Shown here piece by piece: positions 1 to 10,811 of a stretch of DNA of 64,000 nucleotides. Position 1 is the first letter of the stretch; each line of letters starts with the position of its first letter. The stretch covers positions 1,054,001-1,118,000 of the forward strand of contig JAGMVK010000014.1 in assembly GCA_020747065.1 (NCBI GenBank). Reading direction: 5' to 3'. The position numbers were made by a program, and so were the translations under genes. The notes beneath the pieces are model-generated. The model was not told where the DNA came from and did not search any database. It saw only the letters and a program-made list of their open reading frames with translations. Source of the stretch: Cadophora sp. MPI-SDFR-AT-0126. Taxonomy: Eukaryota > Ascomycota > Leotiomycetes > Helotiales > Ploettnerulaceae.

Positions 1-24
1 TTGGGGCTGACATGTGATGTACAG

Positions 25-239
25 ATGATGCTATTCTGACTGCGCTTGGCTCGCCCGAGGAGTTCAAAGGCGAGCAACGAGACCGTTTCTGCACCGGGTT
101 GAGAGGGGTTCTTATGGGCCTGCGAGTGCGGAAGATAAGAGACTTCGATGTCATTGCTTCTGAGATTATTGACCACCGCGCAAAATTCCTCGGTGACAAG
201 TCCAAAGTTTTGGCTGCGCTTGAAGGCACGACAATATAA
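25..239 (+). CDS. 3' terminal exon of an unidentified protein (partial)
   Basis: The frame ending in TAA at 237-239 is open back to an intron acceptor (gtacag, AG at 23-24), with an in-frame TGA just upstream at 15-17, so 25-239 looks like a last exon. It encodes about 70 residues with good fungal codon use, including the stretch GLRGVLMGLRVRKIRDFD and a C-terminal VLAALEG. The rest of the gene lies left of the window. I do not recognise the family and no catalytic motif is visible. Confidence rests on the reading frame and the splice site only. Confidence 0.5.
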
Positions 240-1408
240 GAACTTACCTAGACTAAACAGCTCGGCTTGTAAAACCACCATTCCAGACTTTCTTGTGGGA
301 CTTGATTCTCCAAATCATACCGCATTATCCTCTTTTGTTGATCGATGCCAACTCTTTTTGGCTGAGTCGACCGAACCTGGACTACCTCTTCTTTGTTTAT
401 TTTCATTTTCATGGTCTGCGTAATGGCTCTATCTCTTGCATGGAAATGGAGTTGCATGGGCCGGACCAACAGGTGTTTATGGTAGTGGCTTTGCTACGAT
501 ACCCCGTTCGATGACATTTGCTTGCTCTTTGCTTGCTTTTGCTTTTGGACATTTTGAGAAGATAGGAAGACCTACCCTGGAACAACGGACAAAGAGGCGC
601 TTGTGAGCGCCGGGAGAATCGTATCAATACCCAGGCATGAAAGCATGCTAGGCCTTGACTATCCGGTCGATAGATAATACTGAATCAATTTGAATTCTTT
701 CTGAACATCCTTCGCTCAGTCCTTCCTACCTTCGCACATCGTGACTTGATCAAATTCCGAAGTGGGCAAATTCCGACACGTGCCGCCAACCCTCAACTGC
801 CGATCCGCACCGCATCCAAACCCCACCCCCAGCAACATCTAATCACGACATCCACGCCTTCAATCTCACCATACACGGAGTAAGCTAAAGCTCCTCACAA
901 CGTCACACAAACTCTCAAAGAACATCTCTGAAACTCCATCATTCTGCAAATCCCTTCCGAAATAAGCCTTCGTCCTCATACACCCTCCGATGTAATTGGT
1001 GTGCCCTCTTCATGATGACGGGGGAAAAGCGAAGCCCGGAAGCTTGAGAGACGATGGCAGAACGGGACAAGATGTCGTTATCTGTGGCTGTTACTTGTCA
1101 TGGATAGGTCTGGGGTTTAATTGGCGCTTGTGAAGCTTCTTCGATCGGATTTCCTTTGTTTTCTTGTCTTCCAACTTCCTGTTTTGTGTAATGCCGGATG
1201 TGATGGGATTAGGTTCTTGGGTGAGATAAGATAGATAGAGGTCTCTTTGAACGAGAGCTACAGGTACAAGTACTTGTACTTATCCACATATCGTGGGCTT
1301 CATTCTGAAATTTCTTCCTGGCCTGGATGCGCTGGTCCTAGGCCTTAAGACTCTTTTCTGCTACGTTCTACAGTTGCGAGATCAACCTTGAGCAATTTAA
1401 TTCTGAAC
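240..1408. other. intergenic, promoter side of the MFS gene
   Basis: No supportable gene. Short open frames at 248-627 overlap on both strands and have no protein-like composition. The stretch holds the 5' flank of the transporter gene, including the perfect palindrome at 1264-1279. Confidence 0.6.
1264..1279. promoter_or_regulatory. 16-bp perfect palindrome upstream of the MFS gene
   Basis: GTACAAGT is followed directly by its reverse complement ACTTGTAC, 130 bp before the transporter start codon. A dimeric regulator could bind such a site, but about one 16-bp perfect palindrome is expected by chance in 64 kb, so function is only a guess. Confidence 0.3.
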
Positions 1409-3576
1409 ATGGCGACAACCATGCCCCATCCACAATCTCTAGATGCGAAACTCGCCCTCTCACACCAAGGCGAAGCCCTCGACCAAGGCCAGAAAGGCGA
1501 GAAACAAACGCCCAGCGGCACGCCGTCCCTCTCTTCAGAAGAAGCATTCACGAATCCAACGGGCATCAACGAGAAAGCGCTTGTGCGAAAACTGGACTTC
1601 AAATTATTGCCGCCGTTGACTTTGTTGTATTTGTTGAGTTTCTTGGACAGGAGTAACGGTATGTTTCGGTTTCTGTTGGTTAGGAGTTGAGAAAGGAGCG
1701 GAGAGCAGTGGAGAATCGAGGAGATGAAAGGACGGAAATCAAAGAATATGCTGATGTGCGAAAACAGTGGGAAATGCCAAACTGGAAGGCTTGATCGATG
1801 ACCTCCATTTCACGGGAAACGAGTACTTATTTACCCTAACTATCTACTTCATCGGCTATGTAAGTCTGCCCTTACTTCTCACCAGCCAACATCAAGTCCG
1901 AATATCATTTCTTCCCTCCTTAAACCCTAATTACTCATCTCTCACAGGTCCTCTTCGAAATCCCCTGCAACATAGTCCTCAAGCGCACCACGCCCCGATT
2001 CTGGCTCCCTACCCTCATGCTCGCCTGGGGCGTCGTTGCCACACTCCTCGGCGTCACGCAAAACTTCGCCGGCTTCGTCGTCGCGCGGTTCTTCCTCGGC
2101 GTCACGGAAAGCGGGCTGTTCCCTGGTGTAGTGTTTTATCTGAGTATGTGGTATAAGAGGACGGAGACGCACTATAGGGTTGCGCTTTTCTTCTCGGCGG
2201 CGAGTCTTGCTGGTGCGTTTGGAGGCATTTTGGCGTTTGGGATTGCGAAGATGGATGGGGTTGGAGGGTATCAGGTTTGTGGATTTTTCTTCTGTCGCAT
2301 CTGGAGGTGTATGCCTTGGCTAGATGGAATTTTGCGGCATGATGGAATGAGAATTCTGTCGAACTCCTTCCTCGGGACAATTTCGAGAGCTAGAGTACAC
2401 AATGCTAACTTCTCAAACAGGGATGGAGATGGATTTTCATTCTGGTAAGATAGCTCTTCTGAAGAAGCCTCGACATCTTGAATGGACTCACTGACATACT
2501 CACAGGAAGGGCTTTTGACTGTAGTCGTTGCAGTAGGAGCATATTTCTTCATCCAGTACGTACTTCATTATGCTTTATACTCGTAATCAACGTCTCCATC
2601 TGTTCTAATAGGGTGTTTGCTCTCATCTTTGCATATGCCCGAAATGGAAATGCTGATACTCCGCCATTTAGTAATTATCCATCGACTGCAAAGTTTCTCT
2701 CTGAACCTGAACGAGCCTTCATCAATGCCCGTCTCAAGTCATCTTCAGATGCCACCAATGATGAGAAGTTCTCCTGGGTCAATGTTCACGCTGCGCTTGC
2801 GGATTACAAGTGGGTACTTTCTCTGCTGTCCTTTCCTCCCTACACAAGTTGTCATCTCCTTTTCAAATATGAAATATTTAAAGCACATTTCTACTTGTAT
2901 TTTCAGGTTTACAGGCTGATCCCCAATCAGATGCTGGCTCTACGGAATGGGTTTCCACACCATGTCTCTCCCCCTCTACACTCTCTCTCTCTTCCTTCCA
3001 ACAATCATCAAACAACTCGGCTACACCGCAGCCCAAGCCCAACTCCTCACCGTCCCTCCCTACGCAGTCGCCACAATCCTAACCGTCATCGTCGCCATCC
3101 TTTCCGAGAAGACCAAAAAGCGCGCACCTTTCATCCTAGCATCCACCTCCTTCGCCATAATCGGCTATATCATCCTCCTCACCGCCCCAACATCCAAACC
3201 CGGCGTCTCCTACACCGGCACCATCTTCGCCGCCGCTGGAATCTATCCTTCCACTGCAATCGTGCTGTCTTGGCCAGCAGCCAACGTGAGTGGACAGTCT
3301 AAGCGAGCCACTGCTACGGCGATGACGATTACGATTGGGAACCTGGGCGCGGTGTTGGGCACGCAGCTTTATAGGCCTAAGACTAGTCCTAGGTGGTATC
3401 TTGGACATGGGTTTGCGTTGGGGTATTTGGTGTGTAATTTGATTGTTTCTGGCACGTTGTGGGCGTTGCTGAAGAGGGAGAATAACGCGAAGATTGCGAG
3501 GAGGGAGGCTGGTGAGACGGGGGGTGATGGGGAGGTGAAGAATGATGAGGATGTGAGATGGTTGTTCCAGACTTAG
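1409..3576 (+). CDS. MFS transporter, anion:cation symporter (allantoate/vitamin permease-like) family
   Basis: Seven exons (1409-1658, 1768-1859, 1948-2274, 2421-2444, 2506-2555, 2672-2809, 2931-3576) sum to 1527 nt, giving 508 residues, the usual size for this family. Family landmarks in order are LSFLDRSN then VGNAKLEGL at residues 77-92, the TM3-5 block with FFLGVTESGLFPG, the exon-spanning GWRWIFILEGLLTV, FFIHNYPSTAKFL before the central loop, and the second six-helix half starting near WLYGMGFHTMSLPLYTLSLFLP. The ACS family carries organic anions such as allantoate, nicotinate, biotin or pantothenate across the plasma membrane; the substrate cannot be told here. The first ATG in frame is at 1409. 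The fourth exon is only 24 nt. The acceptor at 2930-2931 is the least certain junction. Confidence 0.9.
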
Positions 3577-3678
3577 AATGTGGGTGGTGTGAGGTTTGCT
3601 TTGTAAAGGGATGACTGTTGATGAATTCTGGGCTTATGATACTAATATGCCGACTTTGCAGCTGTAATCAAGTCTCAC

Positions 3679-5198
3679 TTACGTCGTGCTAGTAACATCA
3701 AGATAGAAACTAATCTCCGCTTCCCTGTCACAGCCCAAAACGTAAGGCCGTGTGTTCCGCAAACTCTCCCAATCCCCCCAATCTCCATGCACAAGACCAC
3801 CTTGTAAGATAACCTCATCGTCTATACCCACATGCTTTCGATAGCAATCCGCAATATTTCCAAAGGTCACATTGCGTGCACATGTAAACAGTCGTGTCGG
3901 ATGACCCTGTTTCTTCACCGTCACATAAACATAATATCCTTCTCTCAGCTTCGCAAACCATATCTTCGCAGTCTCATACTCTTCCACCCTCTCCCGCGTG
4001 GTCATCGGTCTCGCTTCAAGTATCTCCGGGATGACATACGGGTCCTTTGGGCCCGCATACCCGCTTTTCAGGAAATGCTCCAGATGGCTCTTTCTCAGCG
4101 GCGCGCAATACTGGACCTCGTCCTCCAAGTACTGATGGCGTCTCTCAACCTCAGTGTTGTAGCGTGCATGTTTGATCCTCGCATCCGATTGCCAATAATA
4201 GTACAGCGCCGCCTTGACATCAAGCACCCTATCCATCATCACCAGATCCTTGCAATTCCTGCTCTTCTCGCAATGCTGTCGATCCACCGTAACCAAGCTT
4301 TTCAGATCCTTGAATTCCGGCAACACGTTCCTGTGAATCCAGAACGAATACCACTCCCTCTCCATCGCGCTGACCCTCACCACGCCAGGACGCTGCACCT
4401 CAAGTCCATCGTACAGCGCCAGTTTCTTCACCCTCTCTGCATCAGCGGGCTTGAAATCCCATGGTGAGAAGATCCGGTCGTGGACGGTACCGTTGAGCTT
4501 GCACCCCCAGTCTAGATACAGGGTGTCGCGCGCGAAGTCGAAGTATGTCTCTGCCGGGTGGCTGGGGCGGGAGAATGTCTTAGTGTAGCGCCGCCGGACG
4601 GCTTGTCAGGATCGGCGCATGCAGTGCAGGAAGGGTAGGAGGATCTCGTTGGAGGAGGTGAAGAAGCCGAATTTGATGGAGCGTTTGAAGTAGGGGGATC
4701 CGAAGGCGTCTGTGAGTTTAGGCTGTTAGTGAGGATGTCTTGGGGGGGGGGGCCTCTCTGTCCGTCTATGAAATTTCGTTCGCAGTGCTGGATGATACGG
4801 AATAGATTCTAGAATCATCAAATTGGCCTGATGACGCTGAACATGGTTCCGAATTTCCAGATGAAAGTTTGGTCATCTCAGGTTAACTTAGTTCTAAATT
4901 CTCCAAACAAATTATCCACTAAATCCTTAATCCTATTCTTCTCGCTCCCCATTTCTACCTCTCCTTCGCGATCTCGCAATTTCTTATCCCATGTCCCCCA
5001 TATTGTAATTCTCTTAGCTTGAAGATATACAATTCTAGGACCAGGGAGTGCTCTCTCCCAGATTACATCTTGGAGCTCCAAAGGGAGTTCTTTAAAGGGA
5101 TGAAATTCTGGTGGGTCTTCGGTGGAAGCTTTGAGCATCTGCCGTGTCGGTATTCTAGCATGACTTGGAGAGCCCCAGTCGCATTGAAATTTTTCCAT
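3679..5198 (-). pseudogene. 2EXR-domain protein gene with an in-frame premature stop
   Basis: The 5' exon (from ATG at 5198) carries the 2EXR signature, FHPFKELPLELQDVIWERAL followed by PGPRIVYL. After an intron ending CACAG at about 4711, a second block runs to the stop at 3679 with the family's second landmark, TYFDFARDTLYLDWG in related form (ETYFDFARDTLYLDW near 4530). In frame with that block a TGA interrupts at 4606-4608, where relatives read on without a break. The first exon also ends in TGA soon after residue 100 unless a donor is used upstream, and that donor is unclear. The intron contains an 11-nt G run (4742-4752), a place where assemblies err. The 250 residues after the stop remain open and well conserved in style, so decay is recent, or the stop is a sequence error. 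2EXR proteins are abundant in Leotiomycetes and have no established function. Confidence 0.65.
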
Positions 5199-6419
5199 TG
5201 TGTGGGTATTCTGGAATATCGCTTGCAGGCTGGGAGTTGGCTTGTAAAGTCAGGAGGGGAGCAAAATCAGGCACGTTGTCGATGGCAGAGATTTTTGGTG
5301 CGGAATTAAGATATAGAATAAAGGGAAGGTGAAATGACAAAAAAAAAAAAAAAAAAAAAAAACCGAAACTCTGAAATCAGTGTGTAGTGTCGACCTTGAC
5401 ATGAGTAGGCTTTGAGGTTCCTGGTACCAGATTCTTTCAACCATGGTTGCTTCGTATGCCACGTGATATGGTTACTAGATGGTTAAAATTAATGGTAGGT
5501 TATATCGGTCCCGAAACTTGGGGGACTATGAACGGGCACGAAAATTAGCTTTGCTTAGTTGAATGCTGGCACTCATTATATATACGCCGCACCTCTCAAA
5601 GTCTCCGTTTGATGAATTCTAGTAATTGCTCAATGTCTCGCGGATAAGGTTTGTTTATCTTCCCCGCCATTGATTTCTCCTTAAGCGAAAGCCTTGGCAT
5701 TGCATAGAAAATCGCCACGCGATCTGAGGCAAATATCTTCCGGTGATTTAACTTTCCATTTGTTCACCCTGAACCGATCAAGTTCTTATAACGTAAAACA
5801 GAGAGTTGCTTAGACAGGCCGGCCGTTGCTATTGTGGTGATATGCTCAAGGCTGAAAGGATCGCGCACATGCAAGATTTTACCACGAAAATCACATCTCT
5901 TCCAAAGCTGTAGGAAACCTCACAAATGTGATCTCATAATGATATTCTAGAAGGATCCTGATAGGAGATATTCTTTGGTGATTGCACTGAATGTGGGGAA
6001 AGCCTACCTCGCTTAGCGATCAAAACAAAGGGTTGAAGTGCGAGCAGGCGGGGTAGCGAGATAATTCTTCCAATTATGCGTCCTTTTAGAAAAAGCTGAT
6101 TGTCAGGACAGCGATGAATATTTGAGTGTGTGATGATAGGTAACACGATATTTTCAGTACGCAGACAAGAATTGGAAGGATTAGAATCACATATTTGCAG
6201 CTTGAAGCTTGGATCTTCAGTCAACGATTGAGTTTACCATATATTGAGGCTTTCGACCCACAAGAGAGAAAACTAAACGACGGACAGGTCTACGACTATT
6301 TCGAACTTCTCCTACCCACTGATATTGGAAGCAGAATGAGATCGTATCTAGAATGAAAACTCGAGAGCATGTAAGAACAAAAACTGTGCTCGAATTACAA
6401 CCACTAAGAGTCCGAAGCA
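5199..6419. other. gene-free AT-rich stretch with poly(A) run
   Basis: No gene seen. It contains a run of about 24 A at 5339-5362 and a TATATATA motif near 5577. Open frames at 5934-6224 and 6217-6423 on the minus strand look random in composition. Confidence 0.55.
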
Positions 6420-7214
6420 TCATCCACCTCCACCTCCACCTGATGACGCACCTGCTCCTCTTCTGGCTCTACTCCTCCGCCTAGCGGTCTCAATCGCACC
6501 ACACCCCGTTAACAAGACCATAACCTCCCAATCCCCCCACTTCTCATCCCCTCCCCCTTCCCCTCCCCCTTCCCCTCCACCATCAATCTCCACCCCCACT
6601 CCGCTCACCTCCCTCACAGACTTAACCCTCCACCCCTTCCTCAAATGAAACTTCCCCCTAGTCCTACTAAAAAACCCCTGGCACCCCTTATAAACCGCCA
6701 ACACCTCCCCCAACTCCGCCTCCCCACCACTCTTCTCGGCACCCACCCCAACATTCTCGCACAACTCCATATCCGGCTGATCATCCCAGAACCGCTGCCT
6801 CGTCCTCCTCCACGTAAAGATGCGTCTCTCCCCCGTCTCCCCATCCACAAACTCAAACTCGTAGCGGCTGTGCGTCCAGTCTTTCATGCTTTGGAAGCGC
6901 TCCCATTGCATCTGCTCGGTCTTGGCGGGGTCGCCGAGAGCGACGACGTTGGAGGAGAGGGCGTTGAGTTTTATGACGCCGAGGACGGGACCGGTGGCGG
7001 TGCCAGAGGTGATGGTTATGTCGGGTTTGTGGGGGGTGAAGGAGGAGTTGGTTATGTGGAAGAGGGGGGTGGTGGAGTTGAGAGGGAGGAGGGAGAGGTT
7101 GTAGAGTTTGGAGTTGTTGGCTATTATGGTGCGGAAGGTTGAGGTTGAAGGATCGGAGGAGGAAGTGGAGGGGGAGAGGGAGGAGGTCTCGATTACAGGG
7201 TCTGATTTGCCCAT
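6420..7214 (-). CDS. hypothetical protein, possible Tubby/LURP-one-like fold
   Basis: A single exon of 264 residues. The order of elements (a Ser/Thr-rich N terminus, then short beta-strand-like segments such as FHITNSSF, ITITSGTA, YEFEFVDGETGERRIFTWRR and GKFHLRKGW) resembles the small fungal Tubby C-terminal/LURP-one-like (phospholipid-scramblase-fold) proteins, but this is from general resemblance only. A Gly/Glu-rich linker encoded by CCCCTTCCCCTCC-like repeats lies near residues 210-222, and the protein ends in an arginine-rich stretch followed by a run of glycines. There is no signal peptide or membrane helix. A long GC-rich open frame on the opposite strand (6645-7142) is a shadow of this gene. 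Confidence 0.6.
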   Translation of the reverse strand: MGKSDPVIETSSLSPSTSSSDPSTSTFRTIIANNSKLYNLSLLPLNSTTPLFHITNSSFTPHKPDITITSGTATGPVLGVIKLNALSSNVVALGDPAKTEQMQWERFQSMKDWTHSRYEFEFVDGETGERRIFTWRRTRQRFWDDQPDMELCENVGVGAEKSGGEAELGEVLAVYKGCQGFFSRTRGKFHLRKGWRVKSVREVSGVGVEIDGGGEGGGEGGGDEKWGDWEVMVLLTGCGAIETARRRSRARRGAGASSGGGGGG

Positions 7215-8293
7215 ATTTGGAGATAGTAAAGTATCGTGTGTCTTGTGGTAAGAAAGTGATGTTCAGGGCTGCCAAGACGATGTTTGTTCTATTCGAAGTT
7301 GGGTTTCCACTCAGGCAAAAGAAATCCAGAGGAGAGAGTTATATGAGAGAATTCAAGAAGTGATCGCAATGCCGTGTTTTTTGAGTATCTATATATAACA
7401 ATAATAAGCCATCCCTAACTCTCCTCCGAACCATCACACAAGGCTGGCTATGTTGAGCCAAGCTCGCCTCTCATTCGCTTCCTGATGCCCACCCGAAATA
7501 CGAACAACCCTGCAACCATAGCCCCACCACTCATAGGGCTGAGATAAACATGCAGCAGCCTCAGACGTCACATCTCGCTGGCAAGTTGGTAAGATCATGC
7601 CTTGGGATAGGTTATGATGATACTGAATTGAAAATGAGGAATCAAAAATGCCTTTCGTCAGGCTGATTGACCTTCTTCGATGTCTGAGATTCCGTAGGGG
7701 AAAATACCTACCTGGACGATGGCGTCAAGATGCAGACCTCAATACATGATTGACTCGAATCAAATCAATGTAGCTGTTGTAGCACTTGTAAGTCTTATCT
7801 GCTGGTACCACTGAATTATTGTATTGAAAATTCTAACCTTTGGAAATACGTTGATCGGAGCGTTTACCTAACGATTATTTTCTGTGTCTTGGCGTAGCGA
7901 TAAGGGAATCGGTCAGGAATGAAGTGCGTCTTGTAGTACTTCAGTTTTTGTGTTTCGTAGAACAAACCACTAAATAAATGTGTTTCTGTAAAGGAGCACT
8001 CGAGTTCTAAGGTGGGGTGGAAAGGCAACTGTTCATTGTTCTCTAGTGTCGGTACACATGATGAATTTGATGTTGTTTGATATGAATTATGCTTCCAGTG
8101 TAGCGTAGATGTAATCAATACATAACTGCCTGCCAGGATTCCCATGCGTAAACTGCAAAACTCCTTTTGCCCCCGACTCGTTCAAAATCCGTTTCATCGA
8201 TGCAACAATCTGTTCTCCCTCGCCCTATCCAATCCACACTCAACCCTTCAACCTCACCTCCTTCCAAGCAATTCAGTCCTCTACAGCCTTACC
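7215..8293. other. intergenic
   Basis: No supportable gene. A TATATATA motif near 7388-7396 could belong to the minus-strand gene at 7214, with a long leader. The minus-strand frame at 7864-8145 has no coding character. Confidence 0.5.
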
Positions 8294-9489
8294 TTACAAC
8301 CCCCAAACCAAAACCCCCAACACCCCCGCAAACCCCACACTCCCCAAAACCTTCATCTTGCCCGCCCCAGAGACTCTCTTTCCCCCGGAACTCCTCTGCA
8401 CGATCCCACCCCGCTTCATCTTGCGACCCTCGCTGCTAGGTGCCTCATCCTTGGCATTACCTTTGCTCTTCTTTCCTTCTTCTTCGACGGCGGCGTCTTC
8501 TTCGTCGGCGTTTGCGTCTTCGCCTTCGCCTTCGGTGTTATTGGCAGCGGCTTCGCCATCGGCGACGGCGGTTTCGTTGTTTGCGGCCCCTTCGCCTTCG
8601 TTTGCGTTGGCGGTTTCATTACCGGCTTTGGCGGCGGCTTCTATATTGGTGTTAGCTTTAATACTGCATTTATGAATGCTGCATTTGGGAACTTTTGACA
8701 ATGTAAAGCTGTCGTTCACGTGTCAAGCAAGCGCACGTACCTTCTTCAGCCTTCTTAGCCTCCTCATCGGCCTTAGCCTGTTCCTCCTCATTCAAGTTCT
8801 GATCCTGATTTGCATTCTCCGTCTCATTGGCGTTGTTGGAACCGTTGTTGATGTTGTTGTTATCACCGAGGTTCAAACCGCTTACGAAGAGGCCTTGGAG
8901 GTCGACCACTATATTCAAACCAAAAACCATTAGTAAGGTCACAATTTGGAATGGAAGGGTGAGATGAAGAGGGTGGTGAGGCTGGAATGGGATGGGTGGA
9001 TAGTACGCACGCTGTTGAAGACAGCCGTTGCATTGTCCGAGGTTGAGGTTCAGGAGGTTGAGGTTTAGGTTTGAGGAGAAGAGGGACGCGAGTTGGTTGT
9101 CGCATGCTCCGCAGCCGCCGATGAATTGGATGAGTCTGTGAGTTGCGTTGTTAGTATTTGATCTCAATTTCGAAAGTCCTCTTCCTGATTCTGTGCTCAT
9201 CTTGTCTTGTTGATGAAGGAATAATTTGAGCTGTGATGAACATGCTATAGACTTATAGTTGGGGGACAGTAAAGCCGAGAGTCGGTCAGGCAATGAACAG
9301 ATCTCAAGAACGCAAAGATACATAAAATCAAGTGAGGAAAGACACAGACAAAGAAAGGAAATCAAGTACGTACTCCGGAGCAAGCGCCACCAAACTATTC
9401 TGCTGGCCCAGATTCACAATCTGGAGATTAGAGAACTGGCTCAACCCCGCAGAGAGGGAGAGGATTTCGAGGGCGAGTTGAGATGACAT
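8294..9489 (-). CDS. low-complexity Asn/Leu- and Ala/Glu-rich protein with hydrophobic C-terminal tail
   Basis: Four exons (9489-9374, 9135-9011, 8908-8741, 8640-8294) sum to 756 nt and 251 residues. All junctions are GT-AG and phases agree. The N-terminal third has a small cysteine motif, IQFIGGCGACDNQL, followed by Leu/Asn repeats (NLNLNLLNLNLGQCNGC). The middle is Asn, Ala and Glu rich (about residues 100-200), then a Lys/Arg-rich patch, and the last 18 residues are hydrophobic (VLGSVGFAGVLGVLVWGL). That tail could be a tail anchor or a GPI-attachment signal, but there is no N-terminal signal peptide, which favours a tail anchor. I do not recognise a family. Confidence 0.75.
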
Positions 9490-10811
9490 GATTAATGTTA
9501 CTACTTTCCAGAAGTAGTCTTTTCGAAGGAGTGTAAAGAAGATTAAGAATTAAAGGGATTGATGTCGTGCGGGAATGAAAGGAATGGTAGGGAGTGAAGA
9601 AGTGAAAGGAGGCCGGCCCTGTAGAATAGAAGAGAAGAGAACGAAAAGAAGGATGGAAGGATGAAAGAGAGGAGAGGAGAGGAGACGAGAGACGGGCCGG
9701 GAAGGGGGGATAATTGTATCTCTGGCGCCTTCTGGTACCGAGGATTTGAGTGTTTGGGCTTGCTCCTCGTCTCCGGAAGATATCAAATTGTGCCCGTCTG
9801 TGTCTTGAAATCCTCCCCGTCAAAGACACGAAATGGTGAGAGGGACATGAGGATGGACAGGGGAGAGGGGCATAGAGGAGAAGCAATGCATGAATGGCGC
9901 TGGCATGGCGTTGCTTGATGATGCTTGACTTGCGAGCGCCCAGCCAAGATCAATCCATAGCCAAGGCCAAATCCCAAATCCATTGTTATTCTGTCCAAAC
10001 CAGAATCGTTCCAATCATCGCAGTCCGTACGCCTTGTCCTATCATCTGATTTGATATCTGCTGGCTTTGTATTCGGAGAAAGCCAAGACCATGCGTTTGA
10101 CAGCCCAGGCTCGCCAGGGTAAGTCCAAAACTCCCGATCAGCAGTCGGCAGTCACATAACCTGCCATCTGAAGCATAAGATGACAGGGCGTGTCGACTAC
10201 CGGACGGCTGTCAGACCTGCTGTCAAGGGTTCGAGTTTTTCGGTTGTTCTGACAGAGCGACATATGGGGTTGCAATTGTGTAAGCGAAGGGTTTCAGAAC
10301 TGATGATTGGATGGGTAGGTGAGGTGCCGGATGAACACACGGGCATTTTATGGGCGGGGGACGGGGACAAGGGGTTTGGGAGTGATTGATGCATGTTTTT
10401 AAGCTTAATGCGATGACAAGACGGATGGGGTGGAGGTGCTCATGCTATGTTGTGTTATGTTATGTTATGGGTGGAATGGACGTGCGGGGTGGAGTGTGTG
10501 AGTGAGATGTTGTCTTAATGGAGCTAGCTGAGCTGAGCAATGGCACGATATTTGGCTGGGAGTCTTGGAGTGGAGAGAGTCGGAGAATTTATTTGGAAGA
10601 CTGCTGTTGAAAGAATGTGAATGTGAAGATAGCTAGATATGAGAGGTCAAGATTTTACGGGATGCTGAATCGTGTGAAACGTAACCGACTAGTTTGAGCT
10701 AAGAAACCTGACTCTGATCTGGATCTTCATTTCATCCTCGTCAGAAGTCATTTGGAACTCTTCAGATTCGCATTTCCAAATCTTTCGATTTAGACGTCTG
10801 AAAGTTCAGAC
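9490..10811. other. intergenic
   Basis: No supportable gene; open frames on both strands overlap and are low-complexity. Purine-rich GAGAGGAG tracts at 9640-9710 probably lie in the leader or promoter of the 9489 gene. A short TGTTATGTTATGTTATG repeat sits near 10450. Confidence 0.5.

Noticed and set aside
6645..7142. 165-codon plus-strand frame
   Set aside because: Gly/Glu-rich shadow of the minus-strand gene at 6420-7214.
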